Source: Acetatifactor sp.
GTDB lineage: Bacteria > Bacillota > Clostridia > Lachnospirales > Lachnospiraceae
Length of the DNA stretch: 64,000 nt
Assembly (NCBI GenBank): GCA_024693365.1
Contig: JAILLF010000010.1
Coordinates: forward strand, 62,001 to 126,000
Direction: 5' to 3'
Position numbers and translations under genes: made by a program. The notes under the pieces are model-generated. The model saw only the letters and a program-made list of their open reading frames with translations, was not told the DNA's origin and ran no database searches. Each line of letters starts with the position of its first letter. Positions within the stretch are counted from its first letter, which is position 1. Positions 43,901 to 50,950 of this stretch are shown here, one piece after another.

Positions 43901-44030
43901 CTCAAGCGGATATGAAATCCTTTTCCCTTCAGGAAGGAAAACGACTTGCTGTAACATTCCGACATATGGCCCTTACGTCTCGCAGGAAGGCGAAGGAATT
44001 GAGTATTATTTTCTATCGGGAAGAGTGTAA
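40962..44030 (+). CDS. HelD-type superfamily 1 helicase with GH31-like C-terminal domain
   Basis: 1022 aa from ATG 40962 (AGGAGG 5 bases upstream). An N-terminal coiled coil (about 5-75), then YFGRIDF and VIDWRAPIASVYYD, is the HelD pattern; HelD removes stalled RNA polymerase from DNA. Walker A GAAGSGKTT lies near 217, D467-E of VIDEAQDF is Walker B, and the helicase closes with LYVAVTRALHEL (about 667-678). HelD normally ends soon after. Here a charged linker (about 685-820) leads to a beta-rich domain (about 825-1022) with GVLRLEAVPKDAVRV, VTARVMKKTGEVSFLD, GKALLTE, NIPTYG and GIEYYFLSG, resembling the mutarotase-like N-terminal domain of GH31 glycosidases. There is no catalytic barrel. 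The helicase call is firm; the extra domain is my reading. Confidence 0.88.
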   Translation: MSQIPGISRKEEERKLEEIIGIAQSKLDGVKEDVKSLENELRAMQQEFDESDKEQQALWHNTDARFKGANRELRRAAQARKKPYFGRIDFVDDALKKEESYYIGRSVIAKDPAHPEVIDWRAPIASVYYDASVGKASYSVKGEGKFTIDLKRKRTYEIENDKLKDFYDSDVVANDELLTKYLAKNKRAVLGEIIATIQQEQNEVIRKKPQHNVIIQGAAGSGKTTVAMHRISYILYNYDSEFKPEDFYVIGSNQVLLNYITGVLPELNVYGVSQMTMEQLFVRLLYEDWDPKKHSVKPVVRGVTEPVKGTRKWFQSLEKFAREYEWTLFPREDVYLEKNHVRIMSGEMIESLLTQFDKLSRADKVSLLTERLLGKLENEICGKYYSYSEDEKKRLRRTYGLYFGRREWKGSIFELYDSFLDQQAQGGITVKHPEDSFDVYDLAALAYLYKRLKETEIIREAGHVVIDEAQDFGMMAYCALKYCLSTCTYTIMGDVSQNIFLDYGLNDWQELRELMLPDEFDYFGLLRKSYRNTVEISEYATNVLHHGSFQVYPVQPIIRHGEEVMTEGAADEEKLIQKTELQIREWQKKGYETIAVVCPDGETADRVNEKLSMKMELLPNSGDHVEFGNGVLVLPLEYVKGLEFDAVLIYDCSEKNYPEGDAFVKRLYVAVTRALHELTVLYQGKLTQLIARPVTEEEKKKAIVESDKPKRKPLPPKEEKTHAEKAKERAEWGEVLIQERNYVGPRRIEISDAQKITKQSQNTGHKLTYLDEEGKLPSYYEEKMAQGASAQKKQETFVNPRLDREFGSMPEQKDLRPLGHSRIDCSVKMVLKEKTAVQFISSYGVLRLEAVPKDAVRVCFQKGQGKTFPKAEKEFMGQGKGMVREARDYVELVTPKVTARVMKKTGEVSFLDAKGKALLTERVREPRQAETALSYVYFEFTKKEELYAKPLDGQFPLKIGQSAKTFSFGSGISEMPGIHSSSGYEILFPSGRKTTCCNIPTYGPYVSQEGEGIEYYFLSGRV

Positions 44031-44041
44031 AGAAAAAATAC

Positions 44042-44070
44042 TTGACAGTCATAAGAATCTATAGTATGAT
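44042..44070 (+). promoter_or_regulatory. Promoter of the ylxM-ffh operon
   Basis: TTGACA (44042-44047), 17 bases, TATGAT (44065-44070): near consensus. Expected transcript start is near 44077. Confidence 0.8.
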
Positions 44071-44072
44071 AT

Positions 44073-44108
44073 GCGAGGTGTCCTTTGGGATGCCTCGTGT
44101 TGTTTTTT
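44073..44108 (+). promoter_or_regulatory. Leader hairpin with T-run, possible attenuator
   Basis: CGAGG (44074-44078) pairs with CCTCG (44093-44097), with an inner TCC/GGA, followed by TGTTGTTTTTT. It sits at the predicted transcription start, so it may be an attenuator or simply the helD terminator overlapped by the promoter. Confidence 0.5.
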
Positions 44109-44123
44109 GAAAAGGAAACTTAA

Positions 44124-44468
44124 ATGGAAAAGATTTTTGAACAGGCACTCCTTTATGATTTCTACGGTGATCTTTTGACGGATCATCAAAAACAGGTGTA
44201 TGAATCCGCAGTATTCAATGACATGTCTCTTGGTGAGATTGCCGCTGAACAGGGGATTAGCAGACAAGGCGTGCATGATCTGATCAAAAGATGCGATAAG
44301 ATATTGCAGGATTATGAATCCAAGCTTCACCTGGTGGAACGATTTGAGAAGGCGAAGGAAAAGATCGCACGGATCGAGGCGCTTACGGATCCGGCGGACG
44401 GCGTAAAGGAAGAGAATAAATTGACTGAGATCCGTAAGCTTGCGGGAGATCTGCTGGATACCCTGTAA
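44124..44468 (+). CDS. ylxM: YlxM family DNA-binding protein
   Basis: 114 aa, UPF0122 family. A sigma-70 region 4-like helix-turn-helix (MSLGEIAAEQGISRQGVHDLIKR, about residues 34-56 in two short runs) is followed by a helical tail. YlxM always sits before ffh in Firmicutes and in streptococci stimulates SRP GTPase activity. RBS AAAGGAAA. It is 29 bases before ffh. Confidence 0.95.
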   Translation: MEKIFEQALLYDFYGDLLTDHQKQVYESAVFNDMSLGEIAAEQGISRQGVHDLIKRCDKILQDYESKLHLVERFEKAKEKIARIEALTDPADGVKEENKLTEIRKLAGDLLDTL

Positions 44469-44497
44469 ACGCTTCGGGACGAAAAAAGGAGTATGGC

Positions 44498-45865
44498 GTG
44501 GCATTTGAGAGCTTAACCGATAAACTTCAAAATATATTCAAGAATCTTCGCGGCAAGGGCAAGCTTACCGAGGAAGACGTAAAGACTGCCTTAAAGGAAG
44601 TAAAGATGGCGCTTCTGGAAGCGGACGTTAACTTTAAGGTTGTAAAGCAGTTTGTAAAGTCTGTGGAAGAAAGAGCCATTGGTCAGGACGTAATGAACGG
44701 ACTGAATCCCGGACAGATGGTGATCAAGATCGTTAACGAAGAAATGATCGCACTGATGGGAAGCGAGACCACGGAAGTGCAGTTCCAGCCGGGCAAGGCC
44801 ATTACCGTCATTTTGATGGCAGGTCTTCAGGGCGCAGGTAAGACCACTGCCACTGCAAAGCTTGCAGGAAAGTTCCGCCAAAAGGGAAAGAAGTGCCTGC
44901 TGGTTGCCTGTGACGTGTATCGTCCCGCCGCAGTGGAACAGCTCCACGTAAACGGAAATAAGATTGGCATCGACGTATTTGACATGGGAACGGACGTGAA
45001 GCCCGTGGAGATTGCGAAAGAAGCCTTGAAATTTGCGGAGAAAAACGGTCACAACGTTGTGATCCTCGATACCGCCGGCCGTCTTCACGTTGATGAGGAC
45101 ATGATGGCTGAACTGCAGGAGATCAAGGAGAACGTTACCGTGCATCAGACATTATTGGTTGTTGATGCCATGACCGGTCAGGATGCAGTTAACGTAGCCA
45201 ATGAGTTTAATCAGAAGGTTGGCGTTGACGGCGTTATCCTTTCCAAGATGGACGGCGACACCCGAGGCGGTGCAGCGCTTTCCATTAAAGCCGTTACGGG
45301 AAAGCCCATCCTCTACGTCAGCATGGGTGAGAAGCTCACTGACATGGAGCAGTTCTATCCTGACAGAATGGCGAACCGCATTCTTGGCATGGGCGACGTG
45401 CTCACCTTGATTGAAAAGGCACAGGAGTCCATAGACCTTGATGAAGACAAACAGCGCCAGATGGCAGATCACGTAAAGAAGGGAAAGTTTGATTTTGAGG
45501 ACTATCTCGAGAGCATGAAGCAGATGCGCAACATGGGTGGTCTTGCCAGCATTCTTGGGATGCTTCCCGGCTTTGGGGTTAAGGCGTCTGAACTTGAGGG
45601 CATGATCGATGAGAAGCAGATGCGCCAGATGGAAGCAATTGTTCTTTCCATGACCATTCAGGAGAGAAGAAATCCCAAAATCTTAAATCCCCAGAGAAAA
45701 TTCAGGATTGCGAAGGGCGCCGGCGTTGACGTGGCGATCGTAAATAAGTTTATCAAGCAGTTCGAACAAAGCCAAAAGATGATGAAACAGCTTGGCGGCA
45801 TGGGCGGCAAGAGAAAGGGATTTGGCTTCCCGGGAGGGATGAAGGGCGGAAGATTCCCGTTTTAA
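44498..45865 (+). CDS. ffh: Signal recognition particle protein Ffh
   Basis: 455 aa, GTG start with AAGGAG 6 bases upstream. The N domain is followed by the GTPase domain (GLQGAGKTTATAKLAG, DTAGRLHVD, KMDGDTRGGAALS) and the methionine-rich M domain that binds SRP RNA and signal peptides, ending in the Gly/Met-rich GGMKGG. It targets nascent membrane proteins to the Sec translocon. No SRP RNA gene is visible near it. Confidence 0.97.
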   Translation: MAFESLTDKLQNIFKNLRGKGKLTEEDVKTALKEVKMALLEADVNFKVVKQFVKSVEERAIGQDVMNGLNPGQMVIKIVNEEMIALMGSETTEVQFQPGKAITVILMAGLQGAGKTTATAKLAGKFRQKGKKCLLVACDVYRPAAVEQLHVNGNKIGIDVFDMGTDVKPVEIAKEALKFAEKNGHNVVILDTAGRLHVDEDMMAELQEIKENVTVHQTLLVVDAMTGQDAVNVANEFNQKVGVDGVILSKMDGDTRGGAALSIKAVTGKPILYVSMGEKLTDMEQFYPDRMANRILGMGDVLTLIEKAQESIDLDEDKQRQMADHVKKGKFDFEDYLESMKQMRNMGGLASILGMLPGFGVKASELEGMIDEKQMRQMEAIVLSMTIQERRNPKILNPQRKFRIAKGAGVDVAIVNKFIKQFEQSQKMMKQLGGMGGKRKGFGFPGGMKGGRFPF

Positions 45866-45973
45866 CTAAGGATGCCCTGGAATTTATTAGACGAAAAAAT
45901 CATGATGAGGATGAACCGAAAGTGATTTTTGAGTATAAATCATATTTTATTTATCTAAATGGAGGAAAAAGAA

Positions 45974-46219
45974 ATGGCAGTAAAAATCAGATTAAGAAGA
46001 ATGGGACAGAAGAAAGCACCTTTTTATAGAATTATCGTTGCTGACTCCCGTTCCCCCAGAGACGGCAGATTCATCGAGGAGATCGGTACCTATGATCCTT
46101 CCACCGATCCTTCCACCTTTAAGATTAACGAGGAGCTTGCTAAGAAGTGGCTTGCAAACGGCGCTCAGCCTACCGAGGTTGTTGGAAAGCTGTTTAAGGC
46201 TGCTGGCATCGAGAAGTAA
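45974..46219 (+). CDS. rpsP: 30S ribosomal protein S16
   Basis: 81 aa from ATG 45974. GGAGG at 45961-45965 is 8 bases upstream; the earlier in-frame ATG 45959 overlaps the [23 protein letters not shown] and [20 protein letters not shown] are diagnostic. It follows ffh by 108 bases and leads the rpsP-khpA-rimM-trmD-rplS block. Confidence 0.97.
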   Translation: MAVKIRLRRMGQKKAPFYRIIVADSRSPRDGRFIEEIGTYDPSTDPSTFKINEELAKKWLANGAQPTEVVGKLFKAAGIEK

Positions 46220-46243
46220 TTGAATCTTGTTGGAGGTGGATTT

Positions 46244-46471
46244 ATGAAGGAATTGGTAGAAGTAGTAGCGAAAGCTCTAGTCGAAAATCCCGATGAAGTA
46301 GTGGTTACTGAGAAGGTTGAAGGGAAGAACGTATATATTGAGCTTCACGTGGCTGCCTCCGATATGGGTAAAGTGATTGGAAAACAGGGAAGGATTGCGA
46401 AGGCAATCCGCACCGTTGTTAAGGCAGCTTCTTTTAAGGACAACACAAGAGTTGACGTTGAGATCGTTTAA
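46244..46471 (+). CDS. khpA: KH-domain RNA-binding protein KhpA
   Basis: 75 aa, single KH domain with the GKQG loop in GKVIGKQGRIAKAIRTVV. In Gram-positives KhpA pairs with KhpB (Jag) to bind small RNAs and influence cell division. ATG 46244 with GGAGGTGG upstream; 24 bases after rpsP. Confidence 0.95.
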   Translation: MKELVEVVAKALVENPDEVVVTEKVEGKNVYIELHVAASDMGKVIGKQGRIAKAIRTVVKAASFKDNTRVDVEIV

Positions 46472-46485
46472 GATCTTGCGAAAAG

Positions 46486-46515
46486 GAGAGACCGCTAGAG
46501 AGATGGCGGTCTCTC
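46486..46515 (+). promoter_or_regulatory. Intercistronic hairpin between khpA and rimM
   Basis: GAGAGACCGC and GCGGTCTCTC form a perfect 10-bp stem with a ten-base loop. No T-run follows, so it is more likely an RNA processing or stability element than a terminator. Confidence 0.6.
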
Positions 46516-46545
46516 ATGCTATTCATAAAAGAATGAGGATACTAC

Positions 46546-47055
46546 ATGGAAACAAGATTTCAGGTTGGCGTAATCACGTCACCTCACGGCATTGCCGGAG
46601 AGGTCAACGTTTTTCCGACAACGGATGATCCCAAGCGCTTCCGGCGCCTTAAGGAAGTGATTCTGGTCAAGGGAAAAACGGAAAGCACGATAGAAATTGA
46701 AAGCGTAAAGTTTTTTAAGCAGATGGTGATCTTAAAGCTAAAGGGTTTTGATGACAGGGACAGCGTGGAGAAGCTTCGTCAGTGCAGCCTTTTGGTTCCC
46801 AGGGAAAATGCGGTCAGGTTACAGAAGGATGAGTATTTTATCGCAGACCTGATTGGACTGAAGGTGTTAGATGCCGATCAAAGTGACGAAGAAATTGGAA
46901 CCTTGGAGGACGTGATGTCAACGGGAGCCAATGACGTCTACGTAATCAGGAAGACGAGCGGAGAAGAGTTATTGCTTCCTGCAATCAAGCAATGTGTGTT
47001 AGAAGTGAACGTCATGGACGGATTTGTCCGGGTTCACCTTCTGGAAGGACTATGA
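46546..47055 (+). CDS. rimM: Ribosome maturation factor RimM
   Basis: 169 aa, usual length. The N-terminal beta-barrel (VGVITSPHGIAGEVNVFP) and C-terminal PRC barrel (YFIADLIGLKV, LLLPAIKQCVLEVN) are both present. RimM binds S19 and helps 30S head assembly. Its end lies 4 bases before the trmD start. Confidence 0.96.
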   Translation: METRFQVGVITSPHGIAGEVNVFPTTDDPKRFRRLKEVILVKGKTESTIEIESVKFFKQMVILKLKGFDDRDSVEKLRQCSLLVPRENAVRLQKDEYFIADLIGLKVLDADQSDEEIGTLEDVMSTGANDVYVIRKTSGEELLLPAIKQCVLEVNVMDGFVRVHLLEGL

Positions 47056-47059
47056 TCAT

Positions 47060-48493
47060 ATGGAATTTCAAGTGTTGACGTTATTTCCAGAAATGATTTT
47101 GGAGGGCTGTAATAATTCCATTCTGAAGCGGGCAACGGAAAAAGGACTCATTCAGGTAGAGGCGATCAACGTGCGCGATTATTCCTTAGATAAGCATGGA
47201 AAAGTCGATGATTACACGTATGGAGGCGGCGCGGGCATGCTCATGCAGGCGCAGCCCGTTTATGATGCTTGGATTCATGCCGTAAATGCAAAGCCGTGCG
47301 GCGGAGAACGCAATGACGTAAAGACGGCAGAAGCTTCAAAGGTACGCACGATTTACGTGACGCCGCAAGGCCGGCCTTTTACGCAGGAGATGGCAAAGGA
47401 TTTTGCGAAGGAAGAGAGGTTGATCTTTCTTTGCGGGCACTATGAGGGCATTGACGAACGCGTTTTGGAAGAAGTTGTCACGGATCAAGTTTCCATCGGA
47501 GACTACGTGCTTACCGGAGGGGAATTGCCGGCGCTTGTGATGATTGACGCCATATCACGGCTGATCCCGGGCGTGTTGGGAAGTGACGAGTCCGCACAAA
47601 CCGAGAGCTTCGAAAATGACCTCTTGGAATATCCGCAGTATTCCAGGCCGGAAGTCTGGCATGAAAAGGCGGTTCCGGAGGTCCTGCTATCCGGGGATCA
47701 TAAAAAGATAGAGCTCTGGAGAAGAGAAAAGGCAAAGGAACGAACCCAAAAATGGCGCCCGGATCTTTACGAGAAGTATGCAGAACGTGAAAAGACAATC
47801 CAATGCCTCATGAAGCATAAAAAGGAAAATGCCTACATGATTGATTCCCTGCTGACTGGAAAGGCACGATTGCTCCACTCTGAGGGGGATGCCGCCGTCG
47901 CGGTCTCGGTCGCGGGAAATGCTTATCAGATCTGCTGTGAAACTGCGGAACAGGGGAAGAGGCTTTTAAGATACGTGCCGAAGGAAGCAAGACTTGTTCT
48001 GCATAATTGCGAGGCGTTAAATGAAATCTTGCAGGAAGAATATGGACTGAAGGTTGGTGATGAATGCTATCAGAGCGTATATACGCAGCACGTATCCATG
48101 CCCATTGCCCATAAGGACATAAGACTTTATCCCATGGAGGCCATTGATTACGCCGTTGAGAATTATGGCGGGGAAAGGGAACGCAAGTACCTGATTAACA
48201 GAATTCAAAGCGGAGAATTCTTTGCAGCCTACGAGGGAGATGAAATTGCCGGCTTTTGCGGGGTGCATGCAGGCGGCAGTCTTGGCCTTTTGTACGTGGA
48301 TCCCAAATATCGAAGGACAAGCATTGGTTCGTCCCTTGCCTCTTATTTGGTGAATCTGTCCCTAAGCCGCGGAGGGCTTCCCTATGCGCACATCCGCATC
48401 GCTAACGTTGCATCAATAAAAATGCAGGAAAAAATGGGACTTTACGTTGGAAATCGCACGGTTTTCTGGACTTATCGGAAGGAAAATGCATAA
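47060..48493 (+). CDS. trmD: TrmD tRNA (m1G37) methyltransferase fused to a GNAT domain
   Basis: 477 aa; TrmD alone is about 240. Residues 1-244 are a complete SPOUT TrmD: LTLFPEMILEGC, YGGGAGMLMQ, FLCGHYEGIDERV and GDYVLTGGELPALVMIDA, which form the SAM-binding knot. It methylates G37 of tRNAs to prevent frameshifting. Residues about 260-477 are a GNAT-type acetyltransferase-like domain with a beta4-alpha3 region GLLYVDPKYRRTSIGSSLAS (pyrophosphate loop R-R-x-x-I-G) and IANVASIKMQEKMGL. An internal in-frame ATG at 47837 has AAGGA about 10 bases upstream and could give the GNAT part alone. Substrate of the GNAT part unknown. Confidence 0.93.
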   Translation: MEFQVLTLFPEMILEGCNNSILKRATEKGLIQVEAINVRDYSLDKHGKVDDYTYGGGAGMLMQAQPVYDAWIHAVNAKPCGGERNDVKTAEASKVRTIYVTPQGRPFTQEMAKDFAKEERLIFLCGHYEGIDERVLEEVVTDQVSIGDYVLTGGELPALVMIDAISRLIPGVLGSDESAQTESFENDLLEYPQYSRPEVWHEKAVPEVLLSGDHKKIELWRREKAKERTQKWRPDLYEKYAEREKTIQCLMKHKKENAYMIDSLLTGKARLLHSEGDAAVAVSVAGNAYQICCETAEQGKRLLRYVPKEARLVLHNCEALNEILQEEYGLKVGDECYQSVYTQHVSMPIAHKDIRLYPMEAIDYAVENYGGERERKYLINRIQSGEFFAAYEGDEIAGFCGVHAGGSLGLLYVDPKYRRTSIGSSLASYLVNLSLSRGGLPYAHIRIANVASIKMQEKMGLYVGNRTVFWTYRKENA

Positions 48494-48507
48494 TTTCAAA
48501 AAAATGC

Positions 48508-48536
48508 TTGCAAAGAATTGCGTTTCATGTTAATAT
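48508..48536 (+). promoter_or_regulatory. Promoter of rplS
   Basis: TTGCAA (48508-48513), 17 bases, TAATAT (48531-48536). The resulting leader of about 75 bases can form two small hairpins (AGAG/CTCT and TACC/GGTA near 48552-48583). An L19 autoregulatory leader is possible but not verified. Confidence 0.65.
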
Positions 48537-48618
48537 ATCAGAGTTGCTAAGAAGAGATGGTCCTCTGTTACCGGAATGGTATTAAGAACGTCAAATTTCA
48601 AAACAAGGAGGCACAAAA

Positions 48619-48972
48619 ATGAGTGCATATGACATTATCAAGGAAATTGAAGACGCACAGCTGAAGGCGTCTGTTGACGAGTTCAACGTTGGTGATACCG
48701 TAAGAGTATACGGTAAGATCAAAGAGGGTAACCGCGAAAGAGTACAGGTATTCGAAGGCGTAGTCCTGAAGAGACAGGGCGGAAGTAGCAGAGAGACCTT
48801 CACCGTTAGAAAGACTTCTAATGGCGTAGGAGTTGAGAAGACCTGGCCCCTTCATTCTCCCAACGTAGAGAAGATCGAAGTGGTTCGTCGCGGTAAGGTT
48901 AGACGTGCAAAGCTGAATTACCTGAGAGACCGCATTGGTAAGAAGGCTAAGGTTAAAGAGCTTGTAAAATAA
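48619..48972 (+). CDS. rplS: 50S ribosomal protein L19
   Basis: 117 aa, usual length. [31 protein letters not shown] and the basic [17 protein letters not shown] are diagnostic. L19 sits at the 30S-50S interface. AGGAGG lies 7 bases before the ATG. It has its own promoter and a terminator. Confidence 0.97.
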   Translation: MSAYDIIKEIEDAQLKASVDEFNVGDTVRVYGKIKEGNRERVQVFEGVVLKRQGGSSRETFTVRKTSNGVGVEKTWPLHSPNVEKIEVVRRGKVRRAKLNYLRDRIGKKAKVKELVK

Positions 48973-48984
48973 TTTCCATGAAAA

Positions 48985-49022
48985 AAAAGGGCGTTTACTT
49001 ACGTAAACGTCCTTTTCTATTT
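48985..49022 (+). terminator. Terminator after rplS
   Basis: AAAAGGGCGTTTAC and GTAAACGTCCTTTT form a 14-bp stem with one G-T pair and a four-base loop, then T-rich sequence. A possible -10 for the next gene (TATAAT, 49036-49041) follows. Confidence 0.88.
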
Positions 49023-49094
49023 TACGGTAATATGATATAATAATGCAGAAATGTTTGCTTACGGGCTTATTTTATTTGGTTAGGATGGTATTAA

Positions 49095-49676
49095 ATGAAA
49101 AAAAAGAGGGCAGGTCTAAGCTTTTACGAGCCTGAGAAAAAGAAACGCAAGCCGTTTCTGTATGAAATACTGACGTGTCTGATTTTAATGGTAATTGCCT
49201 CGTTTATGGCACTCGTTTGCGTGTATTTTTTTGGAACAAGATGCAGGATCGTAGGTTCTTCCATGGAACCAGGACTTTCCAATGGGCAAGAGGTTTTGAT
49301 CAATAAGTTTGCATACGTGTTGTTTGTTCCAAAGAAGGGGGACGTAGTCGTATTTTTGCCGCACGGAAACGAGCATTCTCATTATTACGTGAAAAGGGTT
49401 GTTGCAAGCCCGGGGGATAAGGTGCAGATCAAGGGTGGCAAGCTTTACGTGAATGAAAAGCCTTCAGAATGGGTCACGGAGCCAATCACGGATCCTGGGA
49501 TCGCTGAGGAAGCCATAACGCTTCAAAATGGTCAGTTTTTTTGCGTGGGTGACAAACCGGATGACGGGGAAGACAGCAGACAGGCCAACATTGGACCGGT
49601 TGACAAAAAAGACATCATCGGTAAGGCGTGGTGGCACATGGCAAGGGAAGACGAAAAAATGGGCGTAATCCATTAG
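49095..49676 (+). CDS. lepB: Signal peptidase I (first copy)
   Basis: 193 aa. A basic cytoplasmic N-terminus and one TM (about 26-48) precede the serine protease domain with catalytic S56 in GSSMEP and general base K100 in YYVKRVVASPGDKV; GDxxDxGEDSR closes the domain. It cleaves signal peptides of Sec and Tat substrates outside the membrane. A second, more canonical lepB lies 1.3 kb downstream, so the two may serve different substrates. The DNA before it has a possible -10. Confidence 0.95.
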   Translation: MKKKRAGLSFYEPEKKKRKPFLYEILTCLILMVIASFMALVCVYFFGTRCRIVGSSMEPGLSNGQEVLINKFAYVLFVPKKGDVVVFLPHGNEHSHYYVKRVVASPGDKVQIKGGKLYVNEKPSEWVTEPITDPGIAEEAITLQNGQFFCVGDKPDDGEDSRQANIGPVDKKDIIGKAWWHMAREDEKMGVIH

Positions 49677-49696
49677 ATGATTCGGGGGTATCGAGA

Positions 49697-50071
49697 ATGA
49701 AATTTTTTGAAGCCTTGAAGTTTTGGGACAAAAAGGAACAGATCACGGGATTTGCTGCAATTGATTCGCTGGGAAAAGCGCATTTAATGGTGGATAAGGG
49801 AATGCTTGAAGCCATATATTTAAAACCCGTACGCTTTGGCGGCGAGGAAATCCCGGACAATCGCGTATACGTGCCCATCGGCATTGGAAGGATCAAGGAA
49901 AAACATGACCTTGAAATTGAAAAGCTGATGGAGACGAGAGAGGATTTGAAATACGTGTGTCTTCCGAAGTTCCGCGGCTCAAGCAGGATCCCGTATGAAC
50001 TGATGGTTCGCGCGTTAACGCCAGAGCCGGAGAAAGAAGCAGTGTATTCAGAGACCATTTCCATCTGGTAA
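49697..50071 (+). CDS. Conserved hypothetical protein
   Basis: 124 aa; I do not recognise the family. No signal peptide or TM. The first half looks like a small alpha/beta domain (FAAIDSLGKAHLMVDKGMLEAIYL), followed by PDNRVYVPIGIGRIKEKHDLEIEKLM. ATG 49697 is chosen with GGGGG 8 bases upstream. It lies between lepB and rbgA, 24 bases before rbgA, in what looks like one transcript. Confidence 0.7.
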   Translation: MKFFEALKFWDKKEQITGFAAIDSLGKAHLMVDKGMLEAIYLKPVRFGGEEIPDNRVYVPIGIGRIKEKHDLEIEKLMETREDLKYVCLPKFRGSSRIPYELMVRALTPEPEKEAVYSETISIW

Positions 50072-50094
50072 TCTGAGGTAAGGAACATGACGTA

Positions 50095-50946
50095 ATGAGT
50101 GAAAATCAGATGAACGTAAACTGGTATCCGGGACACATGACGAAAGCCCGGCGCATGATGCAGGAAAACATGGTGCTGATTGATCTGGTGATCGAGGTTT
50201 TGGACGCAAGAATTCCAATGAGCAGCCGGAATCCTGACATTGACGAGCTGGCAAAGAACAAAAGCCGGATCGTTTTGTTAAATAAGTCAGATCTTGCAGA
50301 TCCCAAGGGCAATCAAAAATGGATGAAGTATTTTGAAAGTCAGGGTGCGCATGCGTTGGAGATCAACGCAAAGACGGGCGCGGGAGTAAAAGGCATCCGT
50401 GGATTGGTGGAAAAGGCTTGCAAGGAAAAGATCGAAAGAGACCGGAAGAGAGGCATTGTTAATCGTCCCATCAGGGCAATGGTGGTTGGGATTCCAAACG
50501 TAGGCAAGTCCACTTTTATCAATGCATTTGCCGGAAAGGCGTGCACCAAGACGGGAAATAAACCTGGCGTAACCAAGGGAAAGCAATGGATCCGCATGGG
50601 TAAGAGCCTGGAACTGCTTGACACGCCCGGAATCCTGTGGCCTAAGTTCGAGGATCGCACGGTGGGCATTCACTTGGCGTACATAGGATCCGTCAATGAT
50701 GAGATTCTTGTGCTGGAAGAACTGGCGACTTCACTTTTGGGAACCATCAGGGATCGCTACCCCGGTCTTTTAGAGAAGCGTTATGAAATCAGTGAAGAGG
50801 GTTCGGAAAACATGCTTTTAGAGCGCATTGCGGAAAGCAGAAAGTGCTATGCGAAGGGTGAGGTTTTGGATCTGAAAAAAGCTGCCGGCATTTTGATCGA
50901 TGATTTTAGAAACGGCAGAATCGGCAAAATGACTTTGGAGGATTGA
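50095..50946 (+). CDS. rbgA: Ribosome biogenesis GTPase RbgA (YlqF)
   Basis: 283 aa. It has a circularly permuted GTPase: the G4 motif LLNKSD comes before G1 GIPNVGKSTF and G3 DTPGILWP. The N-terminal WYPGHMTKARR is diagnostic. RbgA is needed for late 50S assembly in Bacillus. ATG 50095 used; ATG 50110 would also fit the family start but has no RBS. Directly followed (4 bases) by lepB2. Confidence 0.96.
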   Translation: MSENQMNVNWYPGHMTKARRMMQENMVLIDLVIEVLDARIPMSSRNPDIDELAKNKSRIVLLNKSDLADPKGNQKWMKYFESQGAHALEINAKTGAGVKGIRGLVEKACKEKIERDRKRGIVNRPIRAMVVGIPNVGKSTFINAFAGKACTKTGNKPGVTKGKQWIRMGKSLELLDTPGILWPKFEDRTVGIHLAYIGSVNDEILVLEELATSLLGTIRDRYPGLLEKRYEISEEGSENMLLERIAESRKCYAKGEVLDLKKAAGILIDDFRNGRIGKMTLED

Positions 50947-50950
50947 CAAA

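Noticed and set aside
44031..44123. SRP RNA gene upstream of ylxM-ffh
   Set aside because: The gap is only 93 bases and is explained by a promoter and a small hairpin; no GGAA-tetraloop helix of SRP RNA is visible.
46486..46515. Terminator between khpA and rimM
   Set aside because: The stem is strong, but no T-run follows and the ribosomal operon continues.
28201..48493. Alternative genetic code as explanation for the gene fusions
   Set aside because: TAA, TAG and TGA all end well-conserved proteins at the expected places in this window.
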